From contig NZ_WQPN01000127.1 of the NCBI RefSeq assembly GCF_018785315.1, positions 1 through 64,000 of the forward strand: 64,000 nt of DNA, given 5' to 3'. The notes below the pieces were generated by a model. It worked only from the letters and a program-made list of their open reading frames with translations. It was not told the origin of the DNA and did not search any database. Below, piece after piece: positions 43,538-52,639 of this stretch; within the stretch, counting starts at the first letter, position 1; every line of letters begins with the position of its first letter. The DNA is from Clostridium sp. MCC353 (GTDB lineage Bacteria; Bacillota; Clostridia; Lachnospirales; Lachnospiraceae). A program made the position numbers and the translations under genes.

Positions 43538-43567
43538 TTGTATACAGATTATAAAGTTTGTATACAA
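43538..43567 (+). promoter_or_regulatory. GntR-type operator pair
   Basis: TTGTATACA (43538-43546) and TTGTATACAA (43558-43567), each near-palindromic and together forming a larger dyad with 20-base spacing, 43 bases before the SDR start. The downstream FadR-type regulator is the likely ligand. Confidence 0.65.
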
Positions 43568-43609
43568 TCAGAACCTTATAATTATTTATTAAGAAAAGGA
43601 GAATGAACC

Positions 43610-44413
43610 ATGAATAACATTAACAACTTCTCATTGGACGGCAAAATTGCTTTGATTACAGGCGCATCCTATGGAATCGGTTTTGCAATCGCAAAATCCA
43701 TGGCTGAGGCAGGAGCGACAATCGTATTTAATGATATTAAACAGGAATTAGTGGACAAGGGAATTGCAGCATATGAAGCAGAGGGCATCAAAGCTCACGG
43801 ATATGTTTGTGATGTTACGGATGAGGACGCGGTTAACGCGTTAATCGCAAAGATTGAAGAAGAAGTGGGAGTTGTGGATATTCTGGTTAACAATGCCGGC
43901 ATTATCAAACGTATCCCTATGATCGAAATGTCAGCAAAAGATTTCAGACAGGTGATCGATGTGGACTTAAACGCTCCATTTATCGTTGCCAAAGCAGTGA
44001 TTCCGAGCATGATCAAAAAAGGAAGCGGAAAGATCATCAACATCTGCTCCATGATGTCTGAATTCGGACGTGAGACAGTTTCTGCATACGCGGCAGCTAA
44101 GGGCGGACTGAAGATGTTAACAAGAAACATCGCATCTGAATACGGTGAATACAACATTCAGTGCAACGGCATTGGGCCTGGCTATATCGCAACCCCTCAG
44201 ACAGCTCCTCTGCGTGAGAAACAGGCAGATGGTTCCAGACATCCATTTGACCAGTTCATCGTTTCCAAAACACCGGCAGGACGTTGGGGAGAGGCTTCCG
44301 ACTTAGGCGGACCGGCTGTATTCCTGGCATCTGAGGCATCCAACTTCGTAAATGGACAGATCCTGTACGTAGACGGCGGTATTCAGGCTTATATTGGAAA
44401 ACAGCCACAGTAA
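43610..44413 (+). CDS. gluconate 5-dehydrogenase-like SDR
   Basis: 267 residues. TGASYGIG glycine motif, NNAG, catalytic Ser and Y-x-x-x-K in SAYAAAKGG, and GPGYIATPQT, which is characteristic of gluconate 5-dehydrogenase (Ga5DH/IdnO). KduD is the close alternative. It interconverts gluconate and 5-ketogluconate or similar keto-sugar acids with NAD(P). Followed by its probable regulator. Confidence 0.88.
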   Translation: MNNINNFSLDGKIALITGASYGIGFAIAKSMAEAGATIVFNDIKQELVDKGIAAYEAEGIKAHGYVCDVTDEDAVNALIAKIEEEVGVVDILVNNAGIIKRIPMIEMSAKDFRQVIDVDLNAPFIVAKAVIPSMIKKGSGKIINICSMMSEFGRETVSAYAAAKGGLKMLTRNIASEYGEYNIQCNGIGPGYIATPQTAPLREKQADGSRHPFDQFIVSKTPAGRWGEASDLGGPAVFLASEASNFVNGQILYVDGGIQAYIGKQPQ

Positions 44414-44436
44414 TTATTTTCAGTCAGGAGGCTGAC

Positions 44437-45123
44437 ATGGTGGAGAAAACCTATAGGAACCGCGGGGAGATGGTATTCGACATTCTCAAGCGGGAAATTC
44501 TGGATCTGGAATTGAAACCAGGGCAGTCGATCAGTGAAAATGAAATCTGTGCCAGATTTGAGGTGTCAAGGACGCCCGTCAGGGATGCGCTGCAGAGACT
44601 TCAGGAACAGGGATTTGTACATACGGTTCCTTATTCAGGCACCTATGTCACACTGCTGAATCTCAATAACATCAGGCAGATGATCTATATGAGGATGGCG
44701 GTGGAAAGCATGGTGCTGAGGGATTTCCTTGAGATATCCACACCGATGCTTCTGGAAGATATCAGATATATGATCAGGAAACAGCAGCTTTTGATCGAGC
44801 AGCCCGGTTTTGAAGCGGAGCAGTTTTACCGGATGGATGCCCAGATGCATGCCCTTTGGTTTGAAGCGACGAACAAGATGAAAGTCTGGGCTGTGATCCA
44901 GGAGCAGCAGCTCCATTACACCAGATTCCGGATGCTGGATTTTGTGACGGAAACGGATTTCACCAGAATTATAAAGGAACATACGGAGCTGTTTGAACTG
45001 ATCCAGGCGAAGGATATGGAACATCTGGAAAAGGCATTGAGCGCCCATCTTTATTATAGTATGGAGCGGATGAGACATACGATAGAAGTGGATTATAAAG
45101 ATTATTTTGAACAACAGATATAG
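44437..45123 (+). CDS. GntR-family regulator (FadR/FCD subfamily)
   Basis: 228 residues. N-terminal winged helix with PGQSISENEICARFEVSRTP, then VRDALQRLQEQGFV; C-terminal all-helical FCD domain with metal-binding Asp/His positions (YRMDAQMHALWFEA, IIKEHTELFELI). It likely binds the TTGTATACAA sites upstream of the SDR gene and responds to a sugar acid. Confidence 0.92.
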   Translation: MVEKTYRNRGEMVFDILKREILDLELKPGQSISENEICARFEVSRTPVRDALQRLQEQGFVHTVPYSGTYVTLLNLNNIRQMIYMRMAVESMVLRDFLEISTPMLLEDIRYMIRKQQLLIEQPGFEAEQFYRMDAQMHALWFEATNKMKVWAVIQEQQLHYTRFRMLDFVTETDFTRIIKEHTELFELIQAKDMEHLEKALSAHLYYSMERMRHTIEVDYKDYFEQQI

Positions 45124-45130
45124 AAGAAGA

Positions 45131-45171
45131 GGACCGGGAAGCAGAAAGGAGAGATCTGCTTCCCGGTTTTT
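45131..45171 (+). terminator. Rho-independent terminator
   Basis: ACCGGGAAGCAGA and TCTGCTTCCCGGT, then TTTTTG. Confidence 0.9.
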
Positions 45172-45225
45172 GATAATTTATCGGTTCTTTGTCGGTTATG
45201 GCTGCAGATCGTTGGTTACGGGCAG

Positions 45226-45705
45226 TTATGAGCAGAATACAATGATTTTATGTGGAGTGGTTTGAGGGGGAACACTGCGGGTGGTGGCCTGATAGTAGAC
45301 CATCAGGATATTTCCTCCCGGATTGCAGGTGAAATATTGTCCGTTAGCAGTCTTAATAACAGTGGAATCGGACAGATTGAGCATTAAGCTATTATCAGAG
45401 GCCACCAGGTTATTGTTAAAATAATGCAATGTCACGTTGTCGTTGTCTTTTATGCTTGTGACAGCCAGGGCCTGATATGAAGGCGGATAGATGAGTGGAA
45501 CCGGCTGATTTGGATCGAAAAAGGCAGCGATGGTCATGCCCAGCTGAAGGGTTTCATTCTCTGCTACATAAGTATCGTTATTCAAAATGATGGAAGCAGG
45601 GCCGTATCCTGTGTTTATTGAGATCACCTGTCGGCTGCAGTCATTATCATTGGGTTTTATTTCGTAAATGGTACCGATTATTTTGGAATAAGAGAGTGTG
45701 GACAT
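45226..45705 (-). CDS. hypothetical protein at the end of the phage-tail operon
   Basis: 159 residues with a beta-rich pattern, no signal peptide, a start MSTLSYSKIIGTIYEIKPND and an AAGGATC ribosome site. I do not recognise a family. It lies on the same strand as the endolysin and tail genes but 347 bases beyond, so it may be the last gene of that unit or separate. Confidence 0.6.
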   Translation of the reverse strand: MSTLSYSKIIGTIYEIKPNDNDCSRQVISINTGYGPASIILNNDTYVAENETLQLGMTIAAFFDPNQPVPLIYPPSYQALAVTSIKDNDNVTLHYFNNNLVASDNSLMLNLSDSTVIKTANGQYFTCNPGGNILMVYYQATTRSVPPQTTPHKIIVFCS

Positions 45706-45740
45706 AAAAGATCCTTTTTTATTTAGGATATGCGGGAGTG

Positions 45741-46051
45741 TGGGGAAGTGTTAAATGAAAAAAGAAAGGCATTGGTCCAGTGAAATGCCGCCAGCAACCG
45801 CGTGTTCTCGGGATGGTTTTTTTGTGAGACCGGACACCGGTTATACGGGCAAAACCGCACTCTTTCCAGAACTGGCGGATATAAATAATTATGGAATAAT
45901 TATTTATGTTAGTATATTAACTGATCGCAGGGTGTTTTGACAAGTGTTTTTTTGTAAAAAATCGTATTTATATGAAAAGGAAATTTTAACAGTTGAGTTT
46001 CATCGGATTTTTCAGAAGTTATGCTTTGGTGAAATCGTATGGAATGATACT
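45741..46051. other. intergenic region
   Basis: A 61-codon plus-strand frame exists (45755-45940) but has no ribosome site and no recognisable content. Nothing else seen. Confidence 0.4.
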
Positions 46052-47230
46052 CTATTCGGCGATTGAATAACCGGCAGGGGAAGAGGTATCTTTTTCCGGC
46101 CGGTAGATGCCGTCTCTATCTGCGAAGTAGTAGACATCCCTGTAACGATCTTTAATCCAGGCGTTTTTGGCCATTTTTCCCGTGTTGGATAAATAATACC
46201 AGTTCCCATCTGGCTGCTGTATCCACTGGCTGGTTTTCATAGCTCCGGTGGAAGATAAATAGTACCAGTTTCCATCAGAGTTTAAAAACCAGGTATTACA
46301 GATCATTTTTCCTGAATTATCAAATACATACCAAATACCCTGGACGTTCAGCCACCCTGTTGCGGCAGATCCCTCCTCTGTGAGATAATACCAGCCGTTG
46401 TCTGTCTGAAGCCAGCCTTTGTGCATTTCACCGGATTGGTTTAAGTAATACCACTTATCATTGACCTTTTGCCATCCCTGGGCCATGCCGCCGTCACCGC
46501 ACAGATAGTACCACTGGTTATTGGAATCCAGATACCAGCCGGTGACCATGGCGCCGGAGCTGTTGAAAACGTACCAGCGGTTATTTATGTATTTCCATTG
46601 GTTTTTGACTGTGGAACCGTCGGAAAGCTGGTATTTCCATATCGTACCGGATTTCATCCATTTTTCGCCGGACGGATCTCCGTAAATGGGCCTGCAGAAT
46701 TTGTGCCCTTCTCTTTTGACCGCGGCCAGGGAGTAGGTTTTTGGGGCGTAACATCCGCCGCCATTTCTGAGTGCGGAACCGGAAGAAGAATTTACGGAAG
46801 TATTTGCACCAAAGGTTTTGATTACATCCCCTTTTACATCTAAAACAAACTCTGCGTGGTAAAATCTTGTTCCGTTCCAAAATACCATGATGTCGCCGTA
46901 TTTAGGGGTGATGAATACCCGGCCTTTTGATTTAAATAGATTGTAGGTGGTTTGACAATTAATCATGTATGATTGCAGGCATAATTTCTGGGCGGTTTCC
47001 AGCCCGTAGGCTTTTGTCATGCCCCAGAAAAGGGCGGCGATACAGTAGTAGGAACCCTGGTAATTTGTGAGCCCCAGATCGGCCAGGTCTTTCCAGTATT
47101 TGGTCCAGTTGTCGGATCCGTCGTAAGCGCCGGTTTTTTCGTATAGATTTTTGGTGGGACAGTTTTTACTTTTTTCTATGTAGCCGGATTCTGCTAATAA
47201 TATGTTTTTTAGGTGATCGATATTATACAT
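46052..47230 (-). CDS. endolysin with choline-binding-type repeats
   Basis: 392 residues; ATG 47230 follows GGAGG. The N-terminal 170 residues resemble a CHAP/NlpC-like peptidase: a YYCIAALFWGM segment with the probable catalytic cysteine, then GDIMVFWNGTRFYHAEFVLD with the histidine. At least eight wall-binding repeats (WYVFNSSGAM, WYYLTEEGSA, NWYYLSNTGKM types) make up the rest. Position after the tail genes fits a phage lysin; no holin was identified. Confidence 0.85.
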   Translation of the reverse strand: MYNIDHLKNILLAESGYIEKSKNCPTKNLYEKTGAYDGSDNWTKYWKDLADLGLTNYQGSYYCIAALFWGMTKAYGLETAQKLCLQSYMINCQTTYNLFKSKGRVFITPKYGDIMVFWNGTRFYHAEFVLDVKGDVIKTFGANTSVNSSSGSALRNGGGCYAPKTYSLAAVKREGHKFCRPIYGDPSGEKWMKSGTIWKYQLSDGSTVKNQWKYINNRWYVFNSSGAMVTGWYLDSNNQWYYLCGDGGMAQGWQKVNDKWYYLNQSGEMHKGWLQTDNGWYYLTEEGSAATGWLNVQGIWYVFDNSGKMICNTWFLNSDGNWYYLSSTGAMKTSQWIQQPDGNWYYLSNTGKMAKNAWIKDRYRDVYYFADRDGIYRPEKDTSSPAGYSIAE

Positions 47231-47242
47231 TTTATCCTCCAT

Positions 47243-47483
47243 GCCGGGGCAGGTTTTGTGTGGGTTTGCGCGGGGAATTTCAGATTCCCAGATGTGGTTA
47301 AAAGTTGTGGCTCCGGCGTAAATTTTGGGGTGAAAATAATTCTGGCGACTGATTATTTCATTAGTCTATGGGGGCCGGGGATGAGAAGAGGGCGGAAATG
47401 ATGGGATGAAATGATAGGATGAAATCATTTCCGCCTGTTTTTGAGATGTTTAGTATAAATAATTTGATTGATTTATTTTGTGA
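47243..47483. other. intergenic region between the lysin and the XkdX-like gene
   Basis: No gene or clear terminator recognised; a short direct repeat GATGAAATGAT/GATGAAATCAT occurs near 47404-47425. Confidence 0.4.
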
Positions 47484-47591
47484 TTAAGAAGTGGCATTAA
47501 GAATCGATGCGACTTCGGCCCGGATTTTTTCCGGGACTTGTTCTAGGGTTTTGATTCCTTTGCGGATTAAATCTGCGTATACTTTAGCCAT
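47484..47591 (-). CDS. XkdX/CD1375-like small phage protein
   Basis: 35 residues: MAKVYADLIRKGIKTLEQVP, then EKIRAEVASIL. Matches the short proteins that follow tail-fibre genes in Firmicutes prophages. ATG 47591 with GGAGG upstream. Confidence 0.8.
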   Translation of the reverse strand: MAKVYADLIRKGIKTLEQVPEKIRAEVASILNATS

Positions 47592-47594
47592 GGG

Positions 47595-48002
47595 TTATGC
47601 CTCCATTTTTTCATATAGTTCGGTTAGGGCTAGCTGGGTATTGGTTACTTCTTGTTCAAGGATTTGATTGGCTTCATATTGTTCGGCTAATGCTGTTTGA
47701 GTGGATGTTAGCTGGTCTTCCAGTATTAGATTTTTATTTTGTAATAGATTAATTTGTTCATCTTGTGTTGGTATATATTGAGCGGGCAATTCTGTTCCAT
47801 CTTCCAATTTATTATATAAAGTCCCATTTCTATAAATATCCCCCTCCTGTACAAGATATCTATATTCTAATGCTAATGCATTATTGCCATACACTGTTCT
47901 TGCAACAACATTGGCCTCTTCATAATTTAAGAACAGGGCAATATTTTGCACTAATCCTGTTTCATCTATCAATATAAATGGCTTACTTAATTCAACGATC
48001 AT
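47595..48002 (-). CDS. phage tail-fibre-associated protein
   Basis: 135 residues: a compact N-terminal domain (ILIDETGLVQNIALFLNYEEA) and a C-terminal coiled coil with repeated Gln-Thr-Ala-Leu units (TSTQTALAEQ, TNTQLALTEL). Located between the glycine-rich tip protein and the XkdX-like gene, as XkdW-type proteins are. Confidence 0.7.
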   Translation of the reverse strand: MIVELSKPFILIDETGLVQNIALFLNYEEANVVARTVYGNNALALEYRYLVQEGDIYRNGTLYNKLEDGTELPAQYIPTQDEQINLLQNKNLILEDQLTSTQTALAEQYEANQILEQEVTNTQLALTELYEKMEA

Positions 48003-48028
48003 CGATTACCTCCATCTGTATTTATTCA

Positions 48029-49558
48029 TTAATAAAGTTTTATTAAAACAACTCCTGAACCACCGGCTCCACCAGCGCGATATAAATAATTATATCTTCC
48101 CCCATAGCCACCGGCTCCACCACCGCCGCCGCCAGTATTGGCTGAACCAGCGGAACCATTTGTTCCCAAACAACTATAAGGATACTCGTCACTATCACTT
48201 ACTGTCATGAAACCAGAATCCCCACCACGACCTCCTCCGGGCCCACCATTTCCTCCTCGTGTATCTAATGGTCTATTGACTTCATCATAGGATGAAGAAG
48301 GAAACTGATTATCATAGTTATATTTTCCGCTAGCACCACCACCACCACCAGAGGCATATAATGTGCCGGAAGATAACCCAAATGCCCTTGTTGTCGTGCC
48401 CTGTCCTTTTCCAGGATTGTAATAATAGGAAGAGCTTGCACCATTCGCGCTTCTTGAGCCAGAGCCTCCATCAGACCCGCCATTTCCTCCAGATTTGCAG
48501 TTAACTCTATAGTATCCGGCGGCTCCACCGCCAGAACCGCCGTCACATCCGGCAGCCCCTGAACTAGTATCGGAACAACCGGAAGCATTGCATAAAATGA
48601 CACCACTTCTGGTTATTGAAGAGTTTCCACCTGCATTTGCTGGTCTGCCGGAATAATTTTTATCACTTGTACCAGAATTGCTTTGAGTTTGAGCGCCGCC
48701 GCTTCCGACCAAGACGGATAAGACTTGACCTGACGAGACTGCAATTGTTTTTACAGTGGAAGTATATCCGCCGCCACCACCACCGCCGCCATCAAATTGA
48801 GCTATTCCACTTCCACCACCGCCGACACAAAAGATATCCATTGTATTGTAGCCATTTGGAATCGTATAATTTTGTGAAGATGTAAAAGTTTTGTTAAGGA
48901 TATTACTTGTTGTAACAGTGGCATTGACAGCGCTGCCTGTTAATTCTCCAACGCTGCATGTCACGTAAGGATAAGCGGATAAATAATATTTCGTACATAA
49001 ATTGGGCAATGTTAAATAAGCAGTGGATGTCCCTCCGCTGGATGTATTATTTCCAGATCCTTTATATATCTGAGTTCCGCTTGTTTTTCCTGGATATCCG
49101 CTTGTACTGTAACGGATATAAATTCCACTATAAGGTTTACCGGAAGCCGCCGTTGGATTTTTCCATGTCGCAAGAACTCTGCGGCCGGAATTGGCGGCTA
49201 CACTAAAAGACAGTAAACTGTTAACTGTCATATTCCCGGTTATTTTACTCCCATTCACCCAAGCCGTTTTCCCACTATAAATATATCCAGCCGTAGCAGT
49301 AGCGGAAGTCTGGCTGGCTAAGCTGTTTGCTGTGATTTTTCCGGAACCGTTATGATAGCCATTTGGTATCGTATAACTTCCGCCGGCATTTAATGCCTGG
49401 GTTACTGCACCGCGGTTAGGCATGCTGCCTGTCTGAGGCTCATCACTTCCGGAGCCGCCGAATGATTTACCAGTTAAAACGTGTTCAGGAAGCGCATTCA
49501 ACTCATCAGGGTCAATCCCCCCGCCTCCGCCAAAATTAATTCGTCCGGTTTTAGCCAT
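48029..49558 (-). CDS. glycine-rich tail tip/fibre protein
   Basis: 509 residues. N-terminal short Gly run and a DELNALPEHVLTGKSFGG segment; a middle fibronectin-like part; then from about residue 235 a glycine-rich domain (FCVGGGGSGIAQFDGGGGGG and similar blocks) ending GAGGSGVVLIKLY, the typical tail tip domain that contacts the host. Overlaps the upstream gene by 8 bases. Confidence 0.85.
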   Translation of the reverse strand: MAKTGRINFGGGGGIDPDELNALPEHVLTGKSFGGSGSDEPQTGSMPNRGAVTQALNAGGSYTIPNGYHNGSGKITANSLASQTSATATAGYIYSGKTAWVNGSKITGNMTVNSLLSFSVAANSGRRVLATWKNPTAASGKPYSGIYIRYSTSGYPGKTSGTQIYKGSGNNTSSGGTSTAYLTLPNLCTKYYLSAYPYVTCSVGELTGSAVNATVTTSNILNKTFTSSQNYTIPNGYNTMDIFCVGGGGSGIAQFDGGGGGGGGYTSTVKTIAVSSGQVLSVLVGSGGAQTQSNSGTSDKNYSGRPANAGGNSSITRSGVILCNASGCSDTSSGAAGCDGGSGGGAAGYYRVNCKSGGNGGSDGGSGSRSANGASSSYYYNPGKGQGTTTRAFGLSSGTLYASGGGGGASGKYNYDNQFPSSSYDEVNRPLDTRGGNGGPGGGRGGDSGFMTVSDSDEYPYSCLGTNGSAGSANTGGGGGGAGGYGGRYNYLYRAGGAGGSGVVLIKLY

Positions 49559-50177
49559 TTTTCTTCACCACCTTATAAAAATCAACTGTTATTGTTCCAA
49601 TCGGAACCTTTTTTGCTTTTAACATAAAATTCCCTGGGCCTGAGCTACTCATTACGCGTATTTGGGCCTTGGAGACGGCTGTGTAGCTGTCTGAATTGAA
49701 ATAAACCTCTACGATATCATCTTCACCAATGGAAGCGTCCTCGTGGGTATACGTAAAATCACTGCTCCAATCGGAGACGGCGATTTCAAATGAATTGGAA
49801 TAGTATCCGGTCAGCTGGTCTATTTTATTGGCGGAATAGGTATTTGTGATTTTTTCGTCACCGGCCGCATCGTCTTTGATTCCGATTGTGTGCTGGGCCA
49901 CGCGGTCTATAAATGTCTGTACGTCATTTAAATAAAAACGTTCCATGGAGATAATGGCATCCCTGAGTTTATTCCATTTGTCGGCATTGAATATTGTGTT
50001 TACCAGTCCGGGATTATTCTCTAATAAGGTATTGGCGCCGGTTACATCACCGGATTCCCACAGCGTGTTATACTGCTGGGCCACGGTGATTAGGTTAACC
50101 GTGATGTCCTGCATTCTTGCCCAGGTGTCTTCTGTATCAGGAAAATTTGTTAATGGAAGATCGTTATATTTTGCCAA
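49551..50177 (-). CDS. phage tail/baseplate protein
   Basis: About 208 residues. The start is placed at TTG 50177, 6 bases after GAGGTGAT; the GTG at 50186 overlaps that site. Residues AKYNDLPLTNFPDTEDTWARM begin a helical N-terminal part; the C-terminal half is beta-rich. Homologous small proteins sit between tail hub and fibre genes in prophages. Confidence 0.65.
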   Translation of the reverse strand: MAKYNDLPLTNFPDTEDTWARMQDITVNLITVAQQYNTLWESGDVTGANTLLENNPGLVNTIFNADKWNKLRDAIISMERFYLNDVQTFIDRVAQHTIGIKDDAAGDEKITNTYSANKIDQLTGYYSNSFEIAVSDWSSDFTYTHEDASIGEDDIVEVYFNSDSYTAVSKAQIRVMSSSGPGNFMLKAKKVPIGTITVDFYKVVKKNG

Positions 50178-50182
50178 GTTAA

Positions 50183-51691
50183 TCACCTCTTTCTATTTTT
50201 TGGGTTCCTTCTGTCATAGACAAAAGAAAAACTCTCCAAAAATTTATAGAGAGTTAATGTCATAGTGCCTGATCCTGTGGACCAACTGAAATTTTTAATG
50301 ATGTATTGGTTGGTTTCCCTGCTATATTTTGGGGTATACCTTATTTTTGTATTGACTTCTAACCAGGGGATAACGATTGTATTTAAGGTTATGGTATCCA
50401 TCATGGCGGTAGAAGTGTATGCTAAATATTCCGCCTGGTTGTAACAGGCTGCGTCATCACTTAAACTTTCATAATCCACGGCGTTCATGATTTCGTAGCC
50501 TAAGTTTTTTACTGAGAAGGGGCATTCATCTGAATTTTCGATGTATTTGCCATAACATTGATACTGGCCGAGGAGGAATAGGGCGGATGTGACCCCGGAT
50601 TCGCCGGCATTTAACCTGCGGTAGCGGAATACATAAGCAGTATCCGGCAGCAGAGTTCCGGCAGCTAGGGGGCTGCCGTCTCCATCGTAAATGGGGATCG
50701 GAGCGTAGTTATTGACGGAGAATTTCGGGGCATCCAAATTTGTAGCATTTATTTTAATGCCAAATTGTGTCAGGTGGTCGATATCATTCCAGGATGAACA
50801 GCCGTCTAATGAGATTTGATAGGTGTTATTGGTATAAGTGGAAGTATCCGCATAGCGGTCAGACGCGCTTAATTCCAAAACTTTACCCCATACTTCAACA
50901 ACGTTATAGATATTGTCAAATGAAGTGCTTGCGCTTTCATCCAGTACGATATGCTCCATGACAGAATCGTCCAACAGGACGGGATCAGAGGCACAGTTGG
51001 GGATTTCCCGCCATATGAAGGTGCCGTCTGCGTCAAAGAAGAATTCCCATGAATCGTACAATTCACAGATTTTAGTCCAGATTTCGCAGTAAGTAACGCC
51101 GGTATTAAACTCCAAATCATATGGAACTTCTTTTCCTATGTCTTCTACAATGTACCGTTCAATATTTGCGTCATCCAGCAGAGCTATGACGGACTGGCGT
51201 ATATCCTGGCCGGCGGGAATTTTTAATCCCTGGGCTATATTGTTGGATTCTGAGTTGGCGGAACCATAGCCGCCAAGCTGTCCATTTAAGGTGCCGTCAT
51301 ATTCGGCCATTAAATCGGCACAGGTGAGAGAGAGGGTGCGTTCATTTTGGGAGTATTTGTAGTTCATTGAAACGTAGACAAATGTACCGATTCTGTACCA
51401 GATGATTTCATTTTGACGCAGTGATTTTATCCCATAATATACCTGCAGCCGTTTATCCAGCCAGATTTTTTTATCCTTTCCTATGATGAAGCTGGAATTG
51501 GTGAGAACCAGATCGCAGGTATAGGACCTTCTCTGTACGGAATCATTATTTACGCTGAAGCTGTCATTGATGATGGAACCTTCAAGGGAATCGAGGACTT
51601 TAAACTGTTTGTTCAGCAGTTCGACCCGGATGTATACTTCGTGGGTTCCCTGCCGCAATAAATCAAGATCACTTTGTTTTACATCATACAT
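50183..51691 (-). CDS. phage tail hub-like protein
   Basis: 502 residues, beginning MYDVKQSDLDLLRQGTHEVY. The middle has a GIKSLRQNEIIWYRIGTFVY segment, then VIALLDDANIERYIV, and DGTFIWREIP as in XkdQ/late-control-D type tail hub proteins. Likely part of the baseplate. Confidence 0.7.
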   Translation of the reverse strand: MYDVKQSDLDLLRQGTHEVYIRVELLNKQFKVLDSLEGSIINDSFSVNNDSVQRRSYTCDLVLTNSSFIIGKDKKIWLDKRLQVYYGIKSLRQNEIIWYRIGTFVYVSMNYKYSQNERTLSLTCADLMAEYDGTLNGQLGGYGSANSESNNIAQGLKIPAGQDIRQSVIALLDDANIERYIVEDIGKEVPYDLEFNTGVTYCEIWTKICELYDSWEFFFDADGTFIWREIPNCASDPVLLDDSVMEHIVLDESASTSFDNIYNVVEVWGKVLELSASDRYADTSTYTNNTYQISLDGCSSWNDIDHLTQFGIKINATNLDAPKFSVNNYAPIPIYDGDGSPLAAGTLLPDTAYVFRYRRLNAGESGVTSALFLLGQYQCYGKYIENSDECPFSVKNLGYEIMNAVDYESLSDDAACYNQAEYLAYTSTAMMDTITLNTIVIPWLEVNTKIRYTPKYSRETNQYIIKNFSWSTGSGTMTLTLYKFLESFSFVYDRRNPKNRKR

Positions 51692-51700
51692 AATTTTTAC

Positions 51701-52615
51701 CTACCTATCCAGATCCGTATCTATCAAATCATTATCGTATAAATCGCCAACCTCGTAAGCGTCACCGCATTCGGTCCAACTGAATTTGGATTTTACATAA
51801 TAAAAACCGCCGGTGTCTCCATAGACATATTGGCGGTCTGATTCGCTTATGCTTCCGGTTACATTGACCAGCAGCAATTTGCCTTCGCTGTCCTTTAAAA
51901 TTTTAGGTTTTCCGTTGATCAGCATCTCATAAATGATGTTCCGGTAATGAAAGGCATGATCGGTATCTGCAAAATCCTGATCGAACTGGAGAAACAGGCA
52001 CTCCATTTCCCCGGATTTATAACCGCTGCTGCCATTGATGACTGTGACGGGGTATTTTCGTCCGAATGGTTTGACCTGGCTGGTTTCATAGTTAATGGTT
52101 TGAGTGTAAGACGCATCCAAAATCAGCGGGTAGGATCTGTCTTTTTCACATAAAAAGAAATTGTCGAAACTGGATTCCACCTTGCTGACGATGTAACTGT
52201 TTTCACCGCCGGAAATGACAGGGACGTAGGCGTATTCCACAGTTCCTATGGGTTCAAAGTAATCGATCAGTTCGACGGAGAGATCATCATTTTTCTCTAT
52301 TTTACGCTCAAAAATAGTTTTGAATTTATTGTCTTTGGCTGTACGTTTCTTGATTCTGATGGAATCTACAATGGATTCGGTGAAGTTAACATTACCGCCA
52401 TACAGGGTGTCATTGAAGATCGCATGAAAACGGGTGTCAAATGTCCATTCTGTGGGGATTGTACCGTCAAAATCGGTTATTTCTATTAGTTTTACCGCTG
52501 CATAGATTTCGTCAAAGACCGCATTCTGTATTACTAATTTCTCAACTGTATTGGGATTGGCGGCATGGGAAATAAGAGTATCGTTACTGGATGCAAAAAT
52601 GTGTCCGCAAAACAT
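51701..52615 (-). CDS. phage distal tail-type protein
   Basis: 304 residues; ATG preceded by AAGGAGGTGAT. Beta-rich; segments such as TEWTFDTRFHAIFNDTLYGG and GDTGGFYYVKSKFSWTECGD resemble siphophage distal tail (Dit-like) proteins. Confidence 0.65.
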   Translation of the reverse strand: MFCGHIFASSNDTLISHAANPNTVEKLVIQNAVFDEIYAAVKLIEITDFDGTIPTEWTFDTRFHAIFNDTLYGGNVNFTESIVDSIRIKKRTAKDNKFKTIFERKIEKNDDLSVELIDYFEPIGTVEYAYVPVISGGENSYIVSKVESSFDNFFLCEKDRSYPLILDASYTQTINYETSQVKPFGRKYPVTVINGSSGYKSGEMECLFLQFDQDFADTDHAFHYRNIIYEMLINGKPKILKDSEGKLLLVNVTGSISESDRQYVYGDTGGFYYVKSKFSWTECGDAYEVGDLYDNDLIDTDLDR

Positions 52616-52639
52616 TGGATCACCTCCTTTCTGGTGCTG

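Noticed and set aside
45755-45940. 61-codon plus-strand frame
   Set aside because: No ribosome site, no recognisable domain, isolated between minus-strand phage genes.
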